A DNA stretch of 64,000 nucleotides, from the NCBI RefSeq assembly GCF_900104185.1, contig NZ_FNIZ01000004.1:160656-224655 (forward strand), in the 5' to 3' direction. The notes beneath the pieces were generated by a model. The model searched no databases, was not told the DNA's origin, and saw only the letters and a list, made by a program, of their open reading frames with translations. Positions 14,904-23,866 of the stretch are shown here, piece by piece. Origin of the DNA: Halobacillus aidingensis. GTDB taxonomy: Bacteria > Bacillota > Bacilli > Bacillales > Halobacillaceae. The stretch's first letter is position 1. Each line of letters begins with the position of its first letter. The translations under genes were made by a program, and so were the position numbers.

Positions 14904-15268
14904 ATCCACTTCTCCTTTTTTGAGCCCGGGGCTCATTTTTTATAAGTAAATAACTAGTACAAGCAACGAAAGCTCTACCTGTTATAAAACAGTAAGAGTG
15001 CCATTTTATAGCTAACGTTACTAGAGTAAAATATAATCTTGTGAAGCACAACACATTCTTACAAAATAAACGCTTTTAATCATAATTTTTTCATAATCCC
15101 CGTTCTTTTTACAGCATTTTCAATCAAAAAGACGGATTTATCGCTCTTATTATCATTCGCTAAAGATATTTTCTCATTCTAGAATATACCTATTTTATAT
15201 GAGAAAAGGTTCTCCATACGAGGAGGAGGCTAACCATGAACCCGATTAGCCCCCTCCTCCAATCATTA

Positions 15269-16186
15269 TTACGGTAAATCGTTACCAGCAGCTCGGTAAA
15301 GCTCGTACCATTCTTCTCTAGACAAGACAATATGAGAAGCTTTGGCAATGTCCTGCATTCGCTGAGTATTCATTGTGCCAACGACAGGTTGAATGTTAGC
15401 CGGGTGACGCAGAATCCAGGCTATTGCGATGGCAGAATCCGTCACCTCATACTTTTCAGCAAGTTCCTGAAGCTTGGCATTCACCTCTGGGAAAGCGTCA
15501 TTGCCTACAAAAGGACCTTCGATCATTCCGTGCTGGAATGGTGACCATGCTTGAATGGTCATATCATGCAGTCGGCAATACTCCAAGACATTGCTGTCCC
15601 TGACGACGGCAGGATCGTTTTGCATGTTCACATTGAATCCAGCATCAATCATCGGCGTATGGACGAGGCTGAGTTGCAGCTGGTTGACGATTAAACTTTC
15701 TCCCACATACTTCTTCAAGAGTTCCATTTGCATCGGGTTTTGGTTACTCACACCAAAGTAACGAACCTTTCCGCTTTCTTTCAGTGCGGCGAACGCTTCC
15801 GCTACTTCTTCCGGCTCCATCAAAGCATCTGGACGGTGCAGCAATAAACTATCCACATACTCTGTATTCAACCGCTTAAGACTTCCGTCCACTGACTCCA
15901 AAATATGCTCTTTAGAAAAATCAAAGAACCCTTTACGAATGCCGCACTTCGTTTGAAGCTTGATGTCTTCACGTGGCACGCCGGTCGTTTTCAGTGCTTC
16001 AGCAAATACAGACTCCGATTCTCCTTTTCCATAGATATCGGCGTGATCAAATAAGTCGACCCCATTCTCGACCGCATTTGTGATCACTTCCGATGCCTCC
16101 TTCGTGCTCAGTTCACTCATTCTCATACAGCCGAGTGAAATCTCCCCGACCTCTAAATCACTTTTCCCTAATCGAATTTTCTTCAC
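15269..16186 (-). CDS. Aldo/keto reductase (YdhF-like, COG4989 type)
   Basis: 305 residues, a complete TIM-barrel AKR. Catalytic tetrad candidates: Asp and Tyr in L-F-D-H-A-D-I-Y-G near 47-55, Lys in L-Q-T-K-C-G near 80, His in L-L-L-H-R-P-D near 117. The NADP-binding end V-V-G-T-M-N-T-Q-R-M lies near 270. It should reduce aldehydes or ketones with NADPH; the substrate is unknown. The start is GTG 16186 with AAGGTGG seven bases upstream. Single gene. Confidence 0.88.
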   Translation of the reverse strand: MKKIRLGKSDLEVGEISLGCMRMSELSTKEASEVITNAVENGVDLFDHADIYGKGESESVFAEALKTTGVPREDIKLQTKCGIRKGFFDFSKEHILESVDGSLKRLNTEYVDSLLLHRPDALMEPEEVAEAFAALKESGKVRYFGVSNQNPMQMELLKKYVGESLIVNQLQLSLVHTPMIDAGFNVNMQNDPAVVRDSNVLEYCRLHDMTIQAWSPFQHGMIEGPFVGNDAFPEVNAKLQELAEKYEVTDSAIAIAWILRHPANIQPVVGTMNTQRMQDIAKASHIVLSREEWYELYRAAGNDLP

Positions 16187-16261
16187 ATTGCTTCCACCTT
16201 TCTTAACCTACCTATCCTTATCCTATCACTTTCCCTCAAAACCGTAAGGAATAACGCTTAC

Positions 16262-16316
16262 AATAAAAGGAGTACCAGGTCATCCAGAATCTGGATGACC
16301 TGGTACTCCTTTTATT
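16262..16316. repeat. Perfect 26-bp hairpin, bidirectional terminator-like
   Basis: Arms AATAAAAGGAGTACCAGG plus TCATCCAG (16262-16287) and the exact reverse complement (16291-16316) around AAT. The A/T outer ends give TTTTATT on both strands, so it could terminate transcription in either direction. Core CCAGGTCATCCA is shared with the hairpin at 13415-13455. Confidence 0.8.
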
Positions 16317-16382
16317 TCCATTTATCTTCAATCCCTTATATAATCCAAGATAGACAGATCATTTCAGAGGAGGAGATATGTA

Positions 16383-17579
16383 ATGGGGAATTTGGAAACA
16401 CTTCATCAGTCGAATTTTAAAATAGGAGCCTATTCGTTTTACGAAGATCTTCGCGAAGGGCAGCCAATTTTTCCAATGAACAGTGATGGAACGAACCACT
16501 CTTGGATGATTACCAAATACGATCACGTGAAAGAGCTATTAAAATCACCCAGTTTCATTAAAGACCAAAGCAAGTTATTCTCTTCTGCTTCTAAAGACAC
16601 CGAAAAAGACGACTTCAACATCTTCCAAAACATGATGCTGGACGTCGACCCACCTGACCATACACGCCTGCGCAAACTTGTCCAACCTTACTTCAATCCT
16701 AAAACCATTAAGCAGCTGGAACCAAGAATCTGTGAAATTGCGGATGATCTATTAAACCAAATGAAACAAAAAGAAACGAAGGTCGACTTAATTGATGATT
16801 ACGCTTTTCCACTGCCCATTATCGTCATCAGTGAGATGCTCGGGGTCCCCGCAGAGGACCGGGATAAATTCAGACAATGGTCCAACACCATCGTCTCTGC
16901 CTCCAACGAAATGGACCCTGACTTTATGGTTGATGTAGAAGCTTTTACTACATACCTGACAGAGCTTTTTGAACAACGAAAAGCAGAACCTCAGGATGAC
17001 TTGGTTTCCCACCTCATCCAAACTGAAGAAGACGGGGAGCAGCTGACAAGGAATGAACTCTACTCTATGATCGTCCTTTTGATCATCGCCGGCCACGAAA
17101 CGACGGTCAATTTGATCGGGAACACCATGTTTGCCCTGTTTAAACATCCTGACCAATTTGAAAAAGTAAAAGATGATTGTACCCTCATTCCTGGTGCGAT
17201 CGAAGAAGGACTTCGCTATTACAGCCCTGTCGATTTTTCGACCGCTCGCTGGGCAGATGAGGACATTGATTTCCATGGCCAGCTCATCCGGCGTGGGGAT
17301 TTCATTGTCGCGTCGATTAGTTCAGCCAACCGTGATGAAGAAAAGTTTGAACGTGCCTCTCAGTTTGATATTACAAGAGAAAGAAATGCTCATGTCGCAT
17401 TTGGGTTCGGGATCCACTTTTGTCTCGGCGCACCTCTCGCCCGCCTCGAAGGGAAAATTGCGCTGGAAAAATTACTAACGACATTCCCGGATATCGATCT
17501 GAACCTCGATGTAAACCCACCCGAATGGCGTTCCGTCTTCCTTTTAAGAGGCCTGGATTCCCTTCCTGTTTCTTTGTGA
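16383..17579 (+). CDS. Cytochrome P450 (CYP107/CYP109-type, soluble bacterial class)
   Basis: 398 residues, typical length. I-helix I-I-A-G-H-E-T-T-V-N near 235, ExxR as E-E-G-L-R-Y-Y near 280, and the heme-binding loop F-G-F-G-I-H-F-C-L-G-A-P-L-A-R-L near 345-360, with the Cys thiolate ligand. It should use an external ferredoxin or flavodoxin with a reductase; none is adjacent. The substrate is unknown; relatives such as YjiB hydroxylate fatty acids and terpenoids. The ATG at 16383 lies 7 nt after AGGAGGAG. Monocistronic between two strong hairpins. Confidence 0.93.
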   Translation: MGNLETLHQSNFKIGAYSFYEDLREGQPIFPMNSDGTNHSWMITKYDHVKELLKSPSFIKDQSKLFSSASKDTEKDDFNIFQNMMLDVDPPDHTRLRKLVQPYFNPKTIKQLEPRICEIADDLLNQMKQKETKVDLIDDYAFPLPIIVISEMLGVPAEDRDKFRQWSNTIVSASNEMDPDFMVDVEAFTTYLTELFEQRKAEPQDDLVSHLIQTEEDGEQLTRNELYSMIVLLIIAGHETTVNLIGNTMFALFKHPDQFEKVKDDCTLIPGAIEEGLRYYSPVDFSTARWADEDIDFHGQLIRRGDFIVASISSANRDEEKFERASQFDITRERNAHVAFGFGIHFCLGAPLARLEGKIALEKLLTTFPDIDLNLDVNPPEWRSVFLLRGLDSLPVSL

Positions 17580-17588
17580 ACAAAAAAC

Positions 17589-17628
17589 AGCCACTTGATG
17601 AACGCATCAAGTGGCTCTTATTTTTTTC
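17589..17628 (+). terminator. Terminator of the P450 gene
   Basis: Stem AGCCACTTGATG / CATCAAGTGGCT with a 4-nt loop, then CTTATTTTTTT; it overlaps the 3' end of the convergent TspO-related gene. Confidence 0.85.
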
Positions 17629-18343
17629 TGAATCCATATAAAATGGTGAGCACAAGCAGCAGTCCCGCAAGAATAAAAGCGGAGTTCACTACAAGAGGCA
17701 CGTCGCTGCCCTGATTTTTCACCCCGATGCCGATAAACGCCCAGACAAAAACGAGCGGATACACCCAATCATCCTGGCTTTTCATGAAGTAAATAGCAAG
17801 CAGTGTGCCTACAATCATCAACAGTACCGTCCATACAGTCGCGGAAATTCCGAACCCATCCCAGCCGATGTAGGTTAAATAATAGCTGATGTTCGCGATG
17901 GTGGCGACGCTGATCCAACCGAGATAAACAGAAAACGGAAGACGATCGAAAAAAGAAGCCTCATTTTTCTGTAAGGTCTGATATAAACGGATCAATGTGA
18001 GCAACAATCCAATCATCACCAAGACGGAAATTCCGAAAAATTCATAGTGCCACATAAAGATCCAGAGACTATTCAGCAGGCTGCTTAAGACGAAGAGACC
18101 ACTTGTCTCTTGGTAGATGGGCAGGTCCCGTCTACTTTTCGGAAACTGTCGAATCACCCAGATGCCTAGTAAAATGTAAATAAGTCCCCATATACTGAAC
18201 ACATACCCCGCAGGAGTGAATAACACGTTCAGACGGTTGGATATTTCACCTGTCGTCTGACCATTCAAGGGCAAAGCATTAGCAAGTCCATTCACAGTGA
18301 CGACAAGAATGAACGCCAGAACGTTCATGATCCACTTCCCCAT
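17618..18343 (-). CDS. TspO/MBR-related tryptophan-rich membrane protein
   Basis: 241 residues, about seven membrane segments. The N-terminal half contains L-F-T-P-A-G-Y-V-F-S-I-W-G-L-I-Y, close to the F-x-P-P-x-W-x-x-x-x-x-W-x-x-L-Y pattern of TspO-like proteins, and Trp and Tyr recur later (W-I-F-M-W-H-Y, Y-I-G-W-D-G-F). It is longer than five-span TspO (about 155), as are the Bacillus proteins annotated tryptophan-rich sensory protein. Ligand unknown. The ATG at 18343 follows ATAGAGGAGGAAC; a 16-codon extension lacks a site. Confidence 0.8.
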   Translation of the reverse strand: MGKWIMNVLAFILVVTVNGLANALPLNGQTTGEISNRLNVLFTPAGYVFSIWGLIYILLGIWVIRQFPKSRRDLPIYQETSGLFVLSSLLNSLWIFMWHYEFFGISVLVMIGLLLTLIRLYQTLQKNEASFFDRLPFSVYLGWISVATIANISYYLTYIGWDGFGISATVWTVLLMIVGTLLAIYFMKSQDDWVYPLVFVWAFIGIGVKNQGSDVPLVVNSAFILAGLLLVLTILYGFRKK

Positions 18344-18461
18344 AAAAGTTCCTCCTCTATACTCCGATTGATACATAGTATTCCTTTTCATGCTCTGTTA
18401 AAACACCTTCCCCCACATCCACAGTAAAACTCTTCTCCCATTTTCAGGTTATGCAAATCCA

Positions 18462-18487
18462 ATTTAAGGGAACAGTATAAAGGGTAA
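18462..18487 (+). promoter_or_regulatory. Candidate sigma-B promoter of the class I aldolase
   Basis: ATTTAA-N14-GGGTAA, one mismatch to the sigma-B pattern GTTTAA-N13/15-GGGWAW, about 32 bp before the ATG at 18519. Confidence 0.35.
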
Positions 18488-18518
18488 TTTTTCACACTAC
18501 GAAAAAGGAGTGGAAAAC

Positions 18519-19409
18519 ATGAACAACAAGCAATTTGAAAAAATGAAGAACGGAAATGGATTTATCGCTGCGCTTGACCAAAGTGGTGGAAGTACACCGA
18601 AAGCGCTGGCCGCTTATGGCGTTCCAGAAGATTCCTATTCAGGTGAGGATGAAATGTTCGACCTTGTCCACCAAATGCGGACAAGAATCATTACCTCCCC
18701 TTCTTTCGATGCCGACCATATCCTCGGTGCCATTCTCTTTGAGCAAACGATGGACCGGGAAATCGAGGGTCAATATACGGCCGATTATTTAGCCAGCAAA
18801 GGGGTCGTCCCTTTCCTTAAAGTCGACAAAGGGCTTGCGGAAAAAGAAAACGGCGTGCAGCTCATGAAACCGATTGATGATCTTGATGAAACATTACGCC
18901 GTGCCAATGAACGTAACATTTTCGGCACAAAGATGCGCTCCGTCATCCATGAGCCAAATCCAAGCGGCATCAAAGAAGTCGTTCAACAGCAGTTCGACAT
19001 TGGAAAAAGAATCATCGCTTCAGACCTTGTACCGATTATTGAACCAGAAGTTGATATTCACAGCAGTGACAAGGAAAAGTGCGAGGAACTTCTCCAAGAT
19101 GAGATTTTGAAACACTTAAACGAGTTGTCTGATAGTGAGAACGTCATGCTGAAGCTTACGATCCCTACTCAGCCGAACGCATACAAAGAACTCGTCGATC
19201 ATCCCCGAGTCGTTCGTGTTGTTGCGCTTTCAGGTGGTTATTCCCGTGAAGAAGCGAACGAAAAGCTTAAGGAAAACGATGGCGTCATCGCAAGTTTCTC
19301 CCGCGCCCTGGCCGCAGACTTGAATGCCAATCAGTCTGATGAGGAATTCGACGCAGAACTGAAGAAAGCTGTAGATTCCATCTATGATGCTTCGGTTAAT
19401 AAAAAATAG
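18519..19409 (+). CDS. fda: Class I fructose-bisphosphate aldolase
   Basis: 296 residues, similar to the staphylococcal Schiff-base aldolase. Features: [11 protein letters not shown] near 14-24, F-L-K-V-D-K-G-L near 91, a V-P-I-I-E-P-E-V strand and M-L-K-L-T-I-P near 212, whose Lys is the expected Schiff-base residue, then V-V-A-L-S-G-G-Y-S phosphate loop. It cleaves fructose-1,6-bisphosphate to DHAP and glyceraldehyde-3-phosphate, without metal. Staphylococcal-type class I aldolases can also accept tagatose bisphosphate, which matters because no tagatose aldolase is seen near the galactitol operon; that link is speculation. The ATG at 18519 has AAAAAGGAG 8 nt upstream. Confidence 0.9.
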   Translation: MNNKQFEKMKNGNGFIAALDQSGGSTPKALAAYGVPEDSYSGEDEMFDLVHQMRTRIITSPSFDADHILGAILFEQTMDREIEGQYTADYLASKGVVPFLKVDKGLAEKENGVQLMKPIDDLDETLRRANERNIFGTKMRSVIHEPNPSGIKEVVQQQFDIGKRIIASDLVPIIEPEVDIHSSDKEKCEELLQDEILKHLNELSDSENVMLKLTIPTQPNAYKELVDHPRVVRVVALSGGYSREEANEKLKENDGVIASFSRALAADLNANQSDEEFDAELKKAVDSIYDASVNKK

Positions 19410-19414
19410 AGGAC

Positions 19415-19450
19415 AAAAAAGGTGTGATCCAATGATCGCACCTTTTTTAT
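19415..19450 (+). terminator. Terminator of the aldolase gene
   Basis: Stem AAAAAGGTGTGATC / GATCGCACCTTTTTT (one mismatch); also lies just past the convergent cadA stop and may serve both. Confidence 0.85.
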
Positions 19451-19451
19451 A

Positions 19452-22040
19452 TTATTTATTTCTTAATAGTCTCATACTGTTGAGAATAACAAGTAAAGCT
19501 GCCCCTGTATCACTTAACACAGCCATCCATAAAGTCAGGACTCCCGGAAAAATGAGCATCAAGGCCGCAAGCTTCGTCACTAAGGAGAACCACACATTCT
19601 GTTTAATAATTTTCATCGCTTTTCTGCTCAAACGGATCGTGTGAGGAAGCTTCTCCAAATTATCGGCCATCAGGACAATATCTGCGGTTTCCATAGCTGT
19701 ATCAGTCCCTGCTCCTCCCATAGCGATTCCAAGATCTGAGGTCGCTAAAGCCGGGGCATCATTGATTCCATCTCCAACCATGGCGACATTCTTTCCTTCC
19801 GCTTGGAGCTTTTTCACAGCTGAAACTTTATCCTCAGGTAAGAGCTCAGCGAAATAGCGATCGACACCTGTTTCCCTGGCAATCTTATCTGCTGTTCCTT
19901 TGTTGTCCCCTGTGAGCATCACCATTTCCTGCATACCAACCTGCTTCAGCTTTTGAATCGATTGAACGGTGATATCCCGGATGGTATCAGCAACAGCGAT
20001 GAGGCCTAGAACTTTGGCTGAAGTTCCTACAATGACAATGGTATGCCCCTCTTTTTGCAACTGGTCAATCCGACCTTTAATCTCAGAAAAAGGCACCTGC
20101 ATCTCTTCAAACAACTTCGGACTTCCAGCAAAATATTCAACGCCACCCAACTTCGCCTTCGCACCTTTTCCTGGGATTGCTTGGAAGTCTTCGCCTTCTA
20201 TCGCCGTCATGTTTCGTTCTGATGCATACGTCGTAATCGCCTGAGCAATCGGGTGAGTGGAATGTTCTTCAATGGTCCGCGTCACACGGATCAACTCATC
20301 TTCGCTCACAACTAATGCGTGCACTTCAGAAACCTTTGGACGCCCTTCTGTAAGTGTCCCTGTCTTATCGAAAGCGATGGCTTTAATAGTTCCCGCTTTT
20401 TCCAGAAACGTACCGCCCTTGATGAGGACACCATTCTTAGCTGCATTTCCGATAGCTGAAACAATCGCGACTGGTGTAGAAATGACAAGAGCACAAGGAC
20501 AGGCGACCACGAGTAAAGCGAGCCCTTTATACAGCCACTCTCCCCACGTACCAAAGCCAAAGAGAGGCGGAATGATCATGACCAACAGAGCGAGAGTGAA
20601 AACAATCGGCGTATAGACACGCGCAAAACGATCCACGAAAGCCTGGGTGGGGGCCCTTTTCTCTTGAGCCTCTTCTACAAGGTGGATAATTTTTGCTATC
20701 GTTGTATCTTCTACGAGCTTCGTCACTTCAATCTCTAACGATCCACTTTCATTTACTGTACCTGCATAAACGATATCTCCCGTTTGTTTATCTACAGGCA
20801 ATGATTCTCCCGTTATCGGAGCTTGGTTGACACTGGATGTGCCAGTCATGACGTCACCATCCAAGGGAATCTTCTCGCCAGGTTTAACGACGATGACCTC
20901 ACCAATCCCAACGTCTTCTACCGCTTTACGGACGAGTTGGTTGCCTGATTTGACACTAGCTTCTTTGGGTGTGAGATTAATCAAACTTCTGATCGATTCT
21001 CGTGTTCGTTCAATCGATCGGTTTTGGAGTGTATTTCCTAATGCGAACAGCCATACAACCATGGCTCCCTCAAACCACTCTCCGATCAAGGCAGCCCCGA
21101 TGGCGGCGGATGCCATGAGGACGTTCATATCCAAGGAGCCGCTCTTGATTGCATAAAAAGCACTTCTCGCAGGCTTGAACCCGCCTATCAGTATGGCCAC
21201 CGCATAAAAGGCAGGAATGAATTCATCCGGAAGATTTGTGAACGATCCAATAAAACCGAGACCAAGAAACAGACCAGATAAAGTCGTTGTCGATGTCCCT
21301 TTACCTTTGGCAGCTTTCTGATTTTGGTCGTCATCTTTTCCTTCCAAGGAAGCTTGAAATCCGGCTCTGCCTACTTCCTTTACAATTTCTTTCGCGGAGG
21401 TCGTATGTTGAATCTGCATCTTCCCTGTTGAAAATTGGACTTGAACGTCTTGAACGGCAGGATTTTTGCTCAAATGCTTTTCAATCGTCATAGCACAAGA
21501 ACCACAATCCATCCCCTCTATTTTATAGGTTTGTTTATTCTTAGAAGAATCCACCGGTTCCGCTTCAAAGCCCAATTTACGAATATGTTTCGGAATCTGC
21601 TCATAAAGAGATTCATTCTCAGCATCTATCGTCATCTTCCCTGTCCCGTACTGAACGCTGACCGATTGAACGCCGCTAACCTTCTGAAGCCCTTTTTCAA
21701 TTGTAGCGGCACAAGAAGGACAGTCCATGCCTTTCACCTCGAATTTCGCCACGTTTAAGCTTTCAGACCTTCCAACATCCCCACTTGAGCTACAACAAGA
21801 AATCTCTTCCTGCACATTTCCACAACAATGGTCTTGAGTCGCTTCAGGCTCCTTTTCCTCCTTGGCGCTCGAGCAACAATTCGTTTCCGTCTTATCATCT
21901 TGCTTAGCGCTGGAACTGGAACAACAGTCGACTTCCACCACTCGTTCCTCCTCCTTAGTACTGGAGCAACAAGACACCACTTCATCTTTTAAAACCTCTT
22001 CCGAACTTGAACAGCAGCTCGCTTTTTTCTCCTCACTCAT
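19452..22040 (-). CDS. cadA: P1B-type Cd/Zn/Pb-exporting ATPase with Cys-pair-rich N-terminus
   Basis: 862 residues. Residues 1 to about 95 carry six C-C pairs, mostly as C-C-S-S, in an acidic Ser-rich tail that is not part of ordinary CadA. Then two heavy-metal-associated domains (G-M-D-C-P-S-C near 105 and G-M-D-C-G-S-C near 180), eight membrane helices with the metal site C-P-C-A-L-V, the phosphorylation site D-K-T-G-T-L-T, the H-P motif in S-T-H-P-I-A and the hinge G-D-G-I-N-D-A-P-A-L. It exports soft divalent cations with ATP. The ATG at 22040 follows AGAGGTGAG. It is 21 bp downstream of cadC and in the same operon. Confidence 0.93.
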   Translation of the reverse strand: MSEEKKASCCSSSEEVLKDEVVSCCSSTKEEERVVEVDCCSSSSAKQDDKTETNCCSSAKEEKEPEATQDHCCGNVQEEISCCSSSGDVGRSESLNVAKFEVKGMDCPSCAATIEKGLQKVSGVQSVSVQYGTGKMTIDAENESLYEQIPKHIRKLGFEAEPVDSSKNKQTYKIEGMDCGSCAMTIEKHLSKNPAVQDVQVQFSTGKMQIQHTTSAKEIVKEVGRAGFQASLEGKDDDQNQKAAKGKGTSTTTLSGLFLGLGFIGSFTNLPDEFIPAFYAVAILIGGFKPARSAFYAIKSGSLDMNVLMASAAIGAALIGEWFEGAMVVWLFALGNTLQNRSIERTRESIRSLINLTPKEASVKSGNQLVRKAVEDVGIGEVIVVKPGEKIPLDGDVMTGTSSVNQAPITGESLPVDKQTGDIVYAGTVNESGSLEIEVTKLVEDTTIAKIIHLVEEAQEKRAPTQAFVDRFARVYTPIVFTLALLVMIIPPLFGFGTWGEWLYKGLALLVVACPCALVISTPVAIVSAIGNAAKNGVLIKGGTFLEKAGTIKAIAFDKTGTLTEGRPKVSEVHALVVSEDELIRVTRTIEEHSTHPIAQAITTYASERNMTAIEGEDFQAIPGKGAKAKLGGVEYFAGSPKLFEEMQVPFSEIKGRIDQLQKEGHTIVIVGTSAKVLGLIAVADTIRDITVQSIQKLKQVGMQEMVMLTGDNKGTADKIARETGVDRYFAELLPEDKVSAVKKLQAEGKNVAMVGDGINDAPALATSDLGIAMGGAGTDTAMETADIVLMADNLEKLPHTIRLSRKAMKIIKQNVWFSLVTKLAALMLIFPGVLTLWMAVLSDTGAALLVILNSMRLLRNK

Positions 22041-22061
22041 TCCTCTCACCTCTGTTTCTCT

Positions 22062-22433
22062 CTATACTTCATTCGAGTGTTGAATCGCAATAGAAACCAA
22101 CTGGTGTACATGCTCGTCAGCCAAAGAATAGAAAACGAGTTTCCCTTCCTTACGGTATTTGGCTAATTTCATATTTCGCAGTAACCGGAGGTGATGAGAA
22201 GCGGTGGCAGTCGTTGAACCAATAATGTTGGCTACATCACATACACAGAGCTCGTTTTCAAGTGTCAGGGCATAAGCGATCTTTAATCGTGTGGCATCGG
22301 AAAGGGCTTTGAAAATCAGCTCCACTCCAAGGACTTCATCCATCTTCGGCTGGACTCTTTGGACAAGTTCTTCGTCATAACAAAAAGTATCGCACGTATC
22401 TTTCGGTGCTTTCTTCACAACATTTTCACTCAA
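22062..22433 (-). CDS. cadC: CadC-type ArsR/SmtB metal-sensing repressor
   Basis: About 123 residues. A winged helix with E-L-C-V-C-D-V-A-N-I-I-G and A-T-A-S-H-H-L-R-L-L recognition helix; the metal site has N-terminal D-T-C-D-T-F-C plus the C-V-C pair, as in staphylococcal CadC, and the D-E-H-V-H helix near the C-terminus. It should leave its operator when Cd, Pb or Zn binds. I choose TTG 22433 because GAAGGTG lies just upstream; ATG 22448 is possible but has no ribosome site and falls in an operator-like sequence. First gene of the cadCA unit. Confidence 0.9.
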   Translation of the reverse strand: MSENVVKKAPKDTCDTFCYDEELVQRVQPKMDEVLGVELIFKALSDATRLKIAYALTLENELCVCDVANIIGSTTATASHHLRLLRNMKLAKYRKEGKLVFYSLADEHVHQLVSIAIQHSNEV

Positions 22434-22513
22434 TATATTCACCTTCATTCAAATATTCGTTTTAATGTTTAATTATAGTGTATGCCCTCTTTTCTAACTT
22501 CGTCAATGATAAT

Positions 22514-22534
22514 AATCAAACATTTATTTGAATA
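22514..22534 (-). promoter_or_regulatory. Candidate CadC operator
   Basis: On the minus strand ATTCAAATAAATGTTTGATT, an imperfect inverted repeat very like the cad operator core CTCAAATAAATATTTGAATG. A second half-site, ATATTTGAATGAAGG, overlaps the extreme 5' end of cadC (about 22446-22460). Confidence 0.6.
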
Positions 22535-22590
22535 TAAAATAACCTGTTTTCCAAAGAAGCTTAAGTAGAATGCACTTTGGAAAACAGGTT
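22535..22590 (-). terminator. Terminator of the DUF3231 gene
   Basis: Stem AACCTGTTTTCCAAAG / CTTTGGAAAACAGGTT (16 bp) with an 18-nt loop, followed on the minus strand by ATTTTATATT; it lies just upstream of the cadC promoter region. Confidence 0.8.
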
Positions 22591-22604
22591 TGACCAAAAT
22601 TTCA

Positions 22605-23624
22605 TTATTTTCTTTTCAACCCTTTGCCCAACTGGTCCCGATCAGGAGCTGCAGGAGGCTCTTCCAGCCATTTATTCTTGATCATAATTTCCGCTCCGTC
22701 CTGCGCATACTGGCCGACTTCTGCAGATAACCGTTCATAATTCAAAGTGAGGTCGCTCCTCTGACTGGCAGCGGCTGCCGTAGCGTAATTCCCGAACCCT
22801 GCAGAGTTAAGAAGGCTCACTTGGAACATCATCAATTTATCAGAAAAAACAGGTGTCGTACTATCTGTAATCGCATGATTTGGAGAAATCGGGGAGGGAA
22901 TATCGTCTTTCATTAACGTCTTCGAAAGAATATCGATATGTTTTTTAGATATTTCTTTTCCGCGTTTCATGTATTGGCTGACCTGGTGAGATTGCGACGA
23001 CTGCATAAAGCTTGAAATGAGCATAATTCCAATTTGGTTTGTTTCGATATTCAAACTTAAATGGGTAATCTCAATCGCGTTAAGGATCCGGTGATTTTTC
23101 AGTGGATTTATCCCTTTCAAGTATCCGACATCATTAACGAAAGAGAACTGTTTCGGGTAGGGAATATAGGGCCTTTTTAAAAACAAACCTTTCTCTAACG
23201 CCGTTTCTGAAGCCGATCGATATAAATCCTGCACCTGATGCAGGGCATGCCCGTAGAAATCCTGGATATCCCTTCTTGAAGCCACAGCCAAATTACCCGT
23301 ATGAACGACCATCCCAACCCGTCCCATGTGTAACATAAAGGTCAGTTTAAAAGTATCTGTATAAAGGTCAGGTGCTTGAAGTTCTACATCCTTCTCCGAG
23401 AATCCATAAGGAATAGGTAAGTTTTCCTTCTTGAATATGGACTCAATCTTATAAACATGTTGTTCTGAAATTTTTACCGCCTTTTTAATAATCGGTTTGA
23501 CATCCTCATCCCGCACTTTTTCGTACATATATTTCACGAATTGAAGACTCATACTATCATACAAATAGGTCGTCCATAAGCTTCCTAATTCAGATGCAGT
23601 TAAATCAATCTTTTTATTGGTCAT
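22605..23624 (-). CDS. DUF3231 family protein
   Basis: 339 residues made of two related helical halves (residues about 1-165 and 170-330), each beginning with an A-x-E-L/I-x-x-L-x-x-x-x segment followed by F-M-x-S-S-Q-S or L-Y-D-S-M-S and an I-S-x-x-H-V/I pattern, the duplicated ferritin-like layout of DUF3231. These are common in spore-forming Bacillaceae and their function is unknown. The ATG at 23624 is preceded by AAAAAGGGG; the 24-codon extension upstream is rejected for lack of a site. Monocistronic. Confidence 0.85.
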   Translation of the reverse strand: MTNKKIDLTASELGSLWTTYLYDSMSLQFVKYMYEKVRDEDVKPIIKKAVKISEQHVYKIESIFKKENLPIPYGFSEKDVELQAPDLYTDTFKLTFMLHMGRVGMVVHTGNLAVASRRDIQDFYGHALHQVQDLYRSASETALEKGLFLKRPYIPYPKQFSFVNDVGYLKGINPLKNHRILNAIEITHLSLNIETNQIGIMLISSFMQSSQSHQVSQYMKRGKEISKKHIDILSKTLMKDDIPSPISPNHAITDSTTPVFSDKLMMFQVSLLNSAGFGNYATAAAASQRSDLTLNYERLSAEVGQYAQDGAEIMIKNKWLEEPPAAPDRDQLGKGLKRK

Positions 23625-23727
23625 GATTAAACCCCTTTTTCTTTTGCCTGATCTACAAATCCTACCCTTAATTTGAGCGTGCAGTAGAGAATTCATACAT
23701 CACTTCCTATGGTGCGGTGCTCGATTC

Positions 23728-23811
23728 CTTTGGGGGTGTTTCCCCCTCCTTTGGCGCGTCTCACACCCGCTTTGGCGCGATAACATTCTCTTCAGCACGG
23801 GGGTGTGTTCC
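23728..23811. repeat. Degenerate 21-bp tandem repeat, locus 1
   Basis: Four consecutive 21-bp units, of which the first three begin CTTTGG(C/G)G(C/G)G and the fourth is diverged (TTCAGCACGG), with a partial CTTTGGGG unit following. Units 2 and 3 start with CTTTGGCGCG, the core of the array at 63880-64000. The stretch 23625-23866 holds no gene besides this array and the terminator at 23825. Confidence 0.7.
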
Positions 23812-23824
23812 TCTTTGGGGAACT

Positions 23825-23862
23825 AAAAAAACCTTCTCTCAACAAAAGTTAAGAGAAGGTTT
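23825..23862 (-). terminator. Terminator of the MMPL/heptad-repeat operon
   Basis: Stem AACCTTCTCTTAAC / GTTGAGAGAAGGTT with a TTTT loop, followed on the minus strand by TTTTTTTAG. Confidence 0.85.
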
Positions 23863-23866
23863 CCCG

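Noticed and set aside
15030..15060. Possible Rex site upstream of yjlC-ndh (TTGTGCTTCACAA on the minus strand)
   Set aside because: Rex boxes need TTGTGA and TCACAA eight bases apart; here the half-sites are only three bases apart, so the spacing is wrong.
15221..15261. GC-rich stem-loop (GGAGGAGG-CTAA / TTAG-CCCCCTCC) past the aldo/keto reductase gene
   Set aside because: It would fold but has no T-run on the minus strand, so it was not called a terminator.
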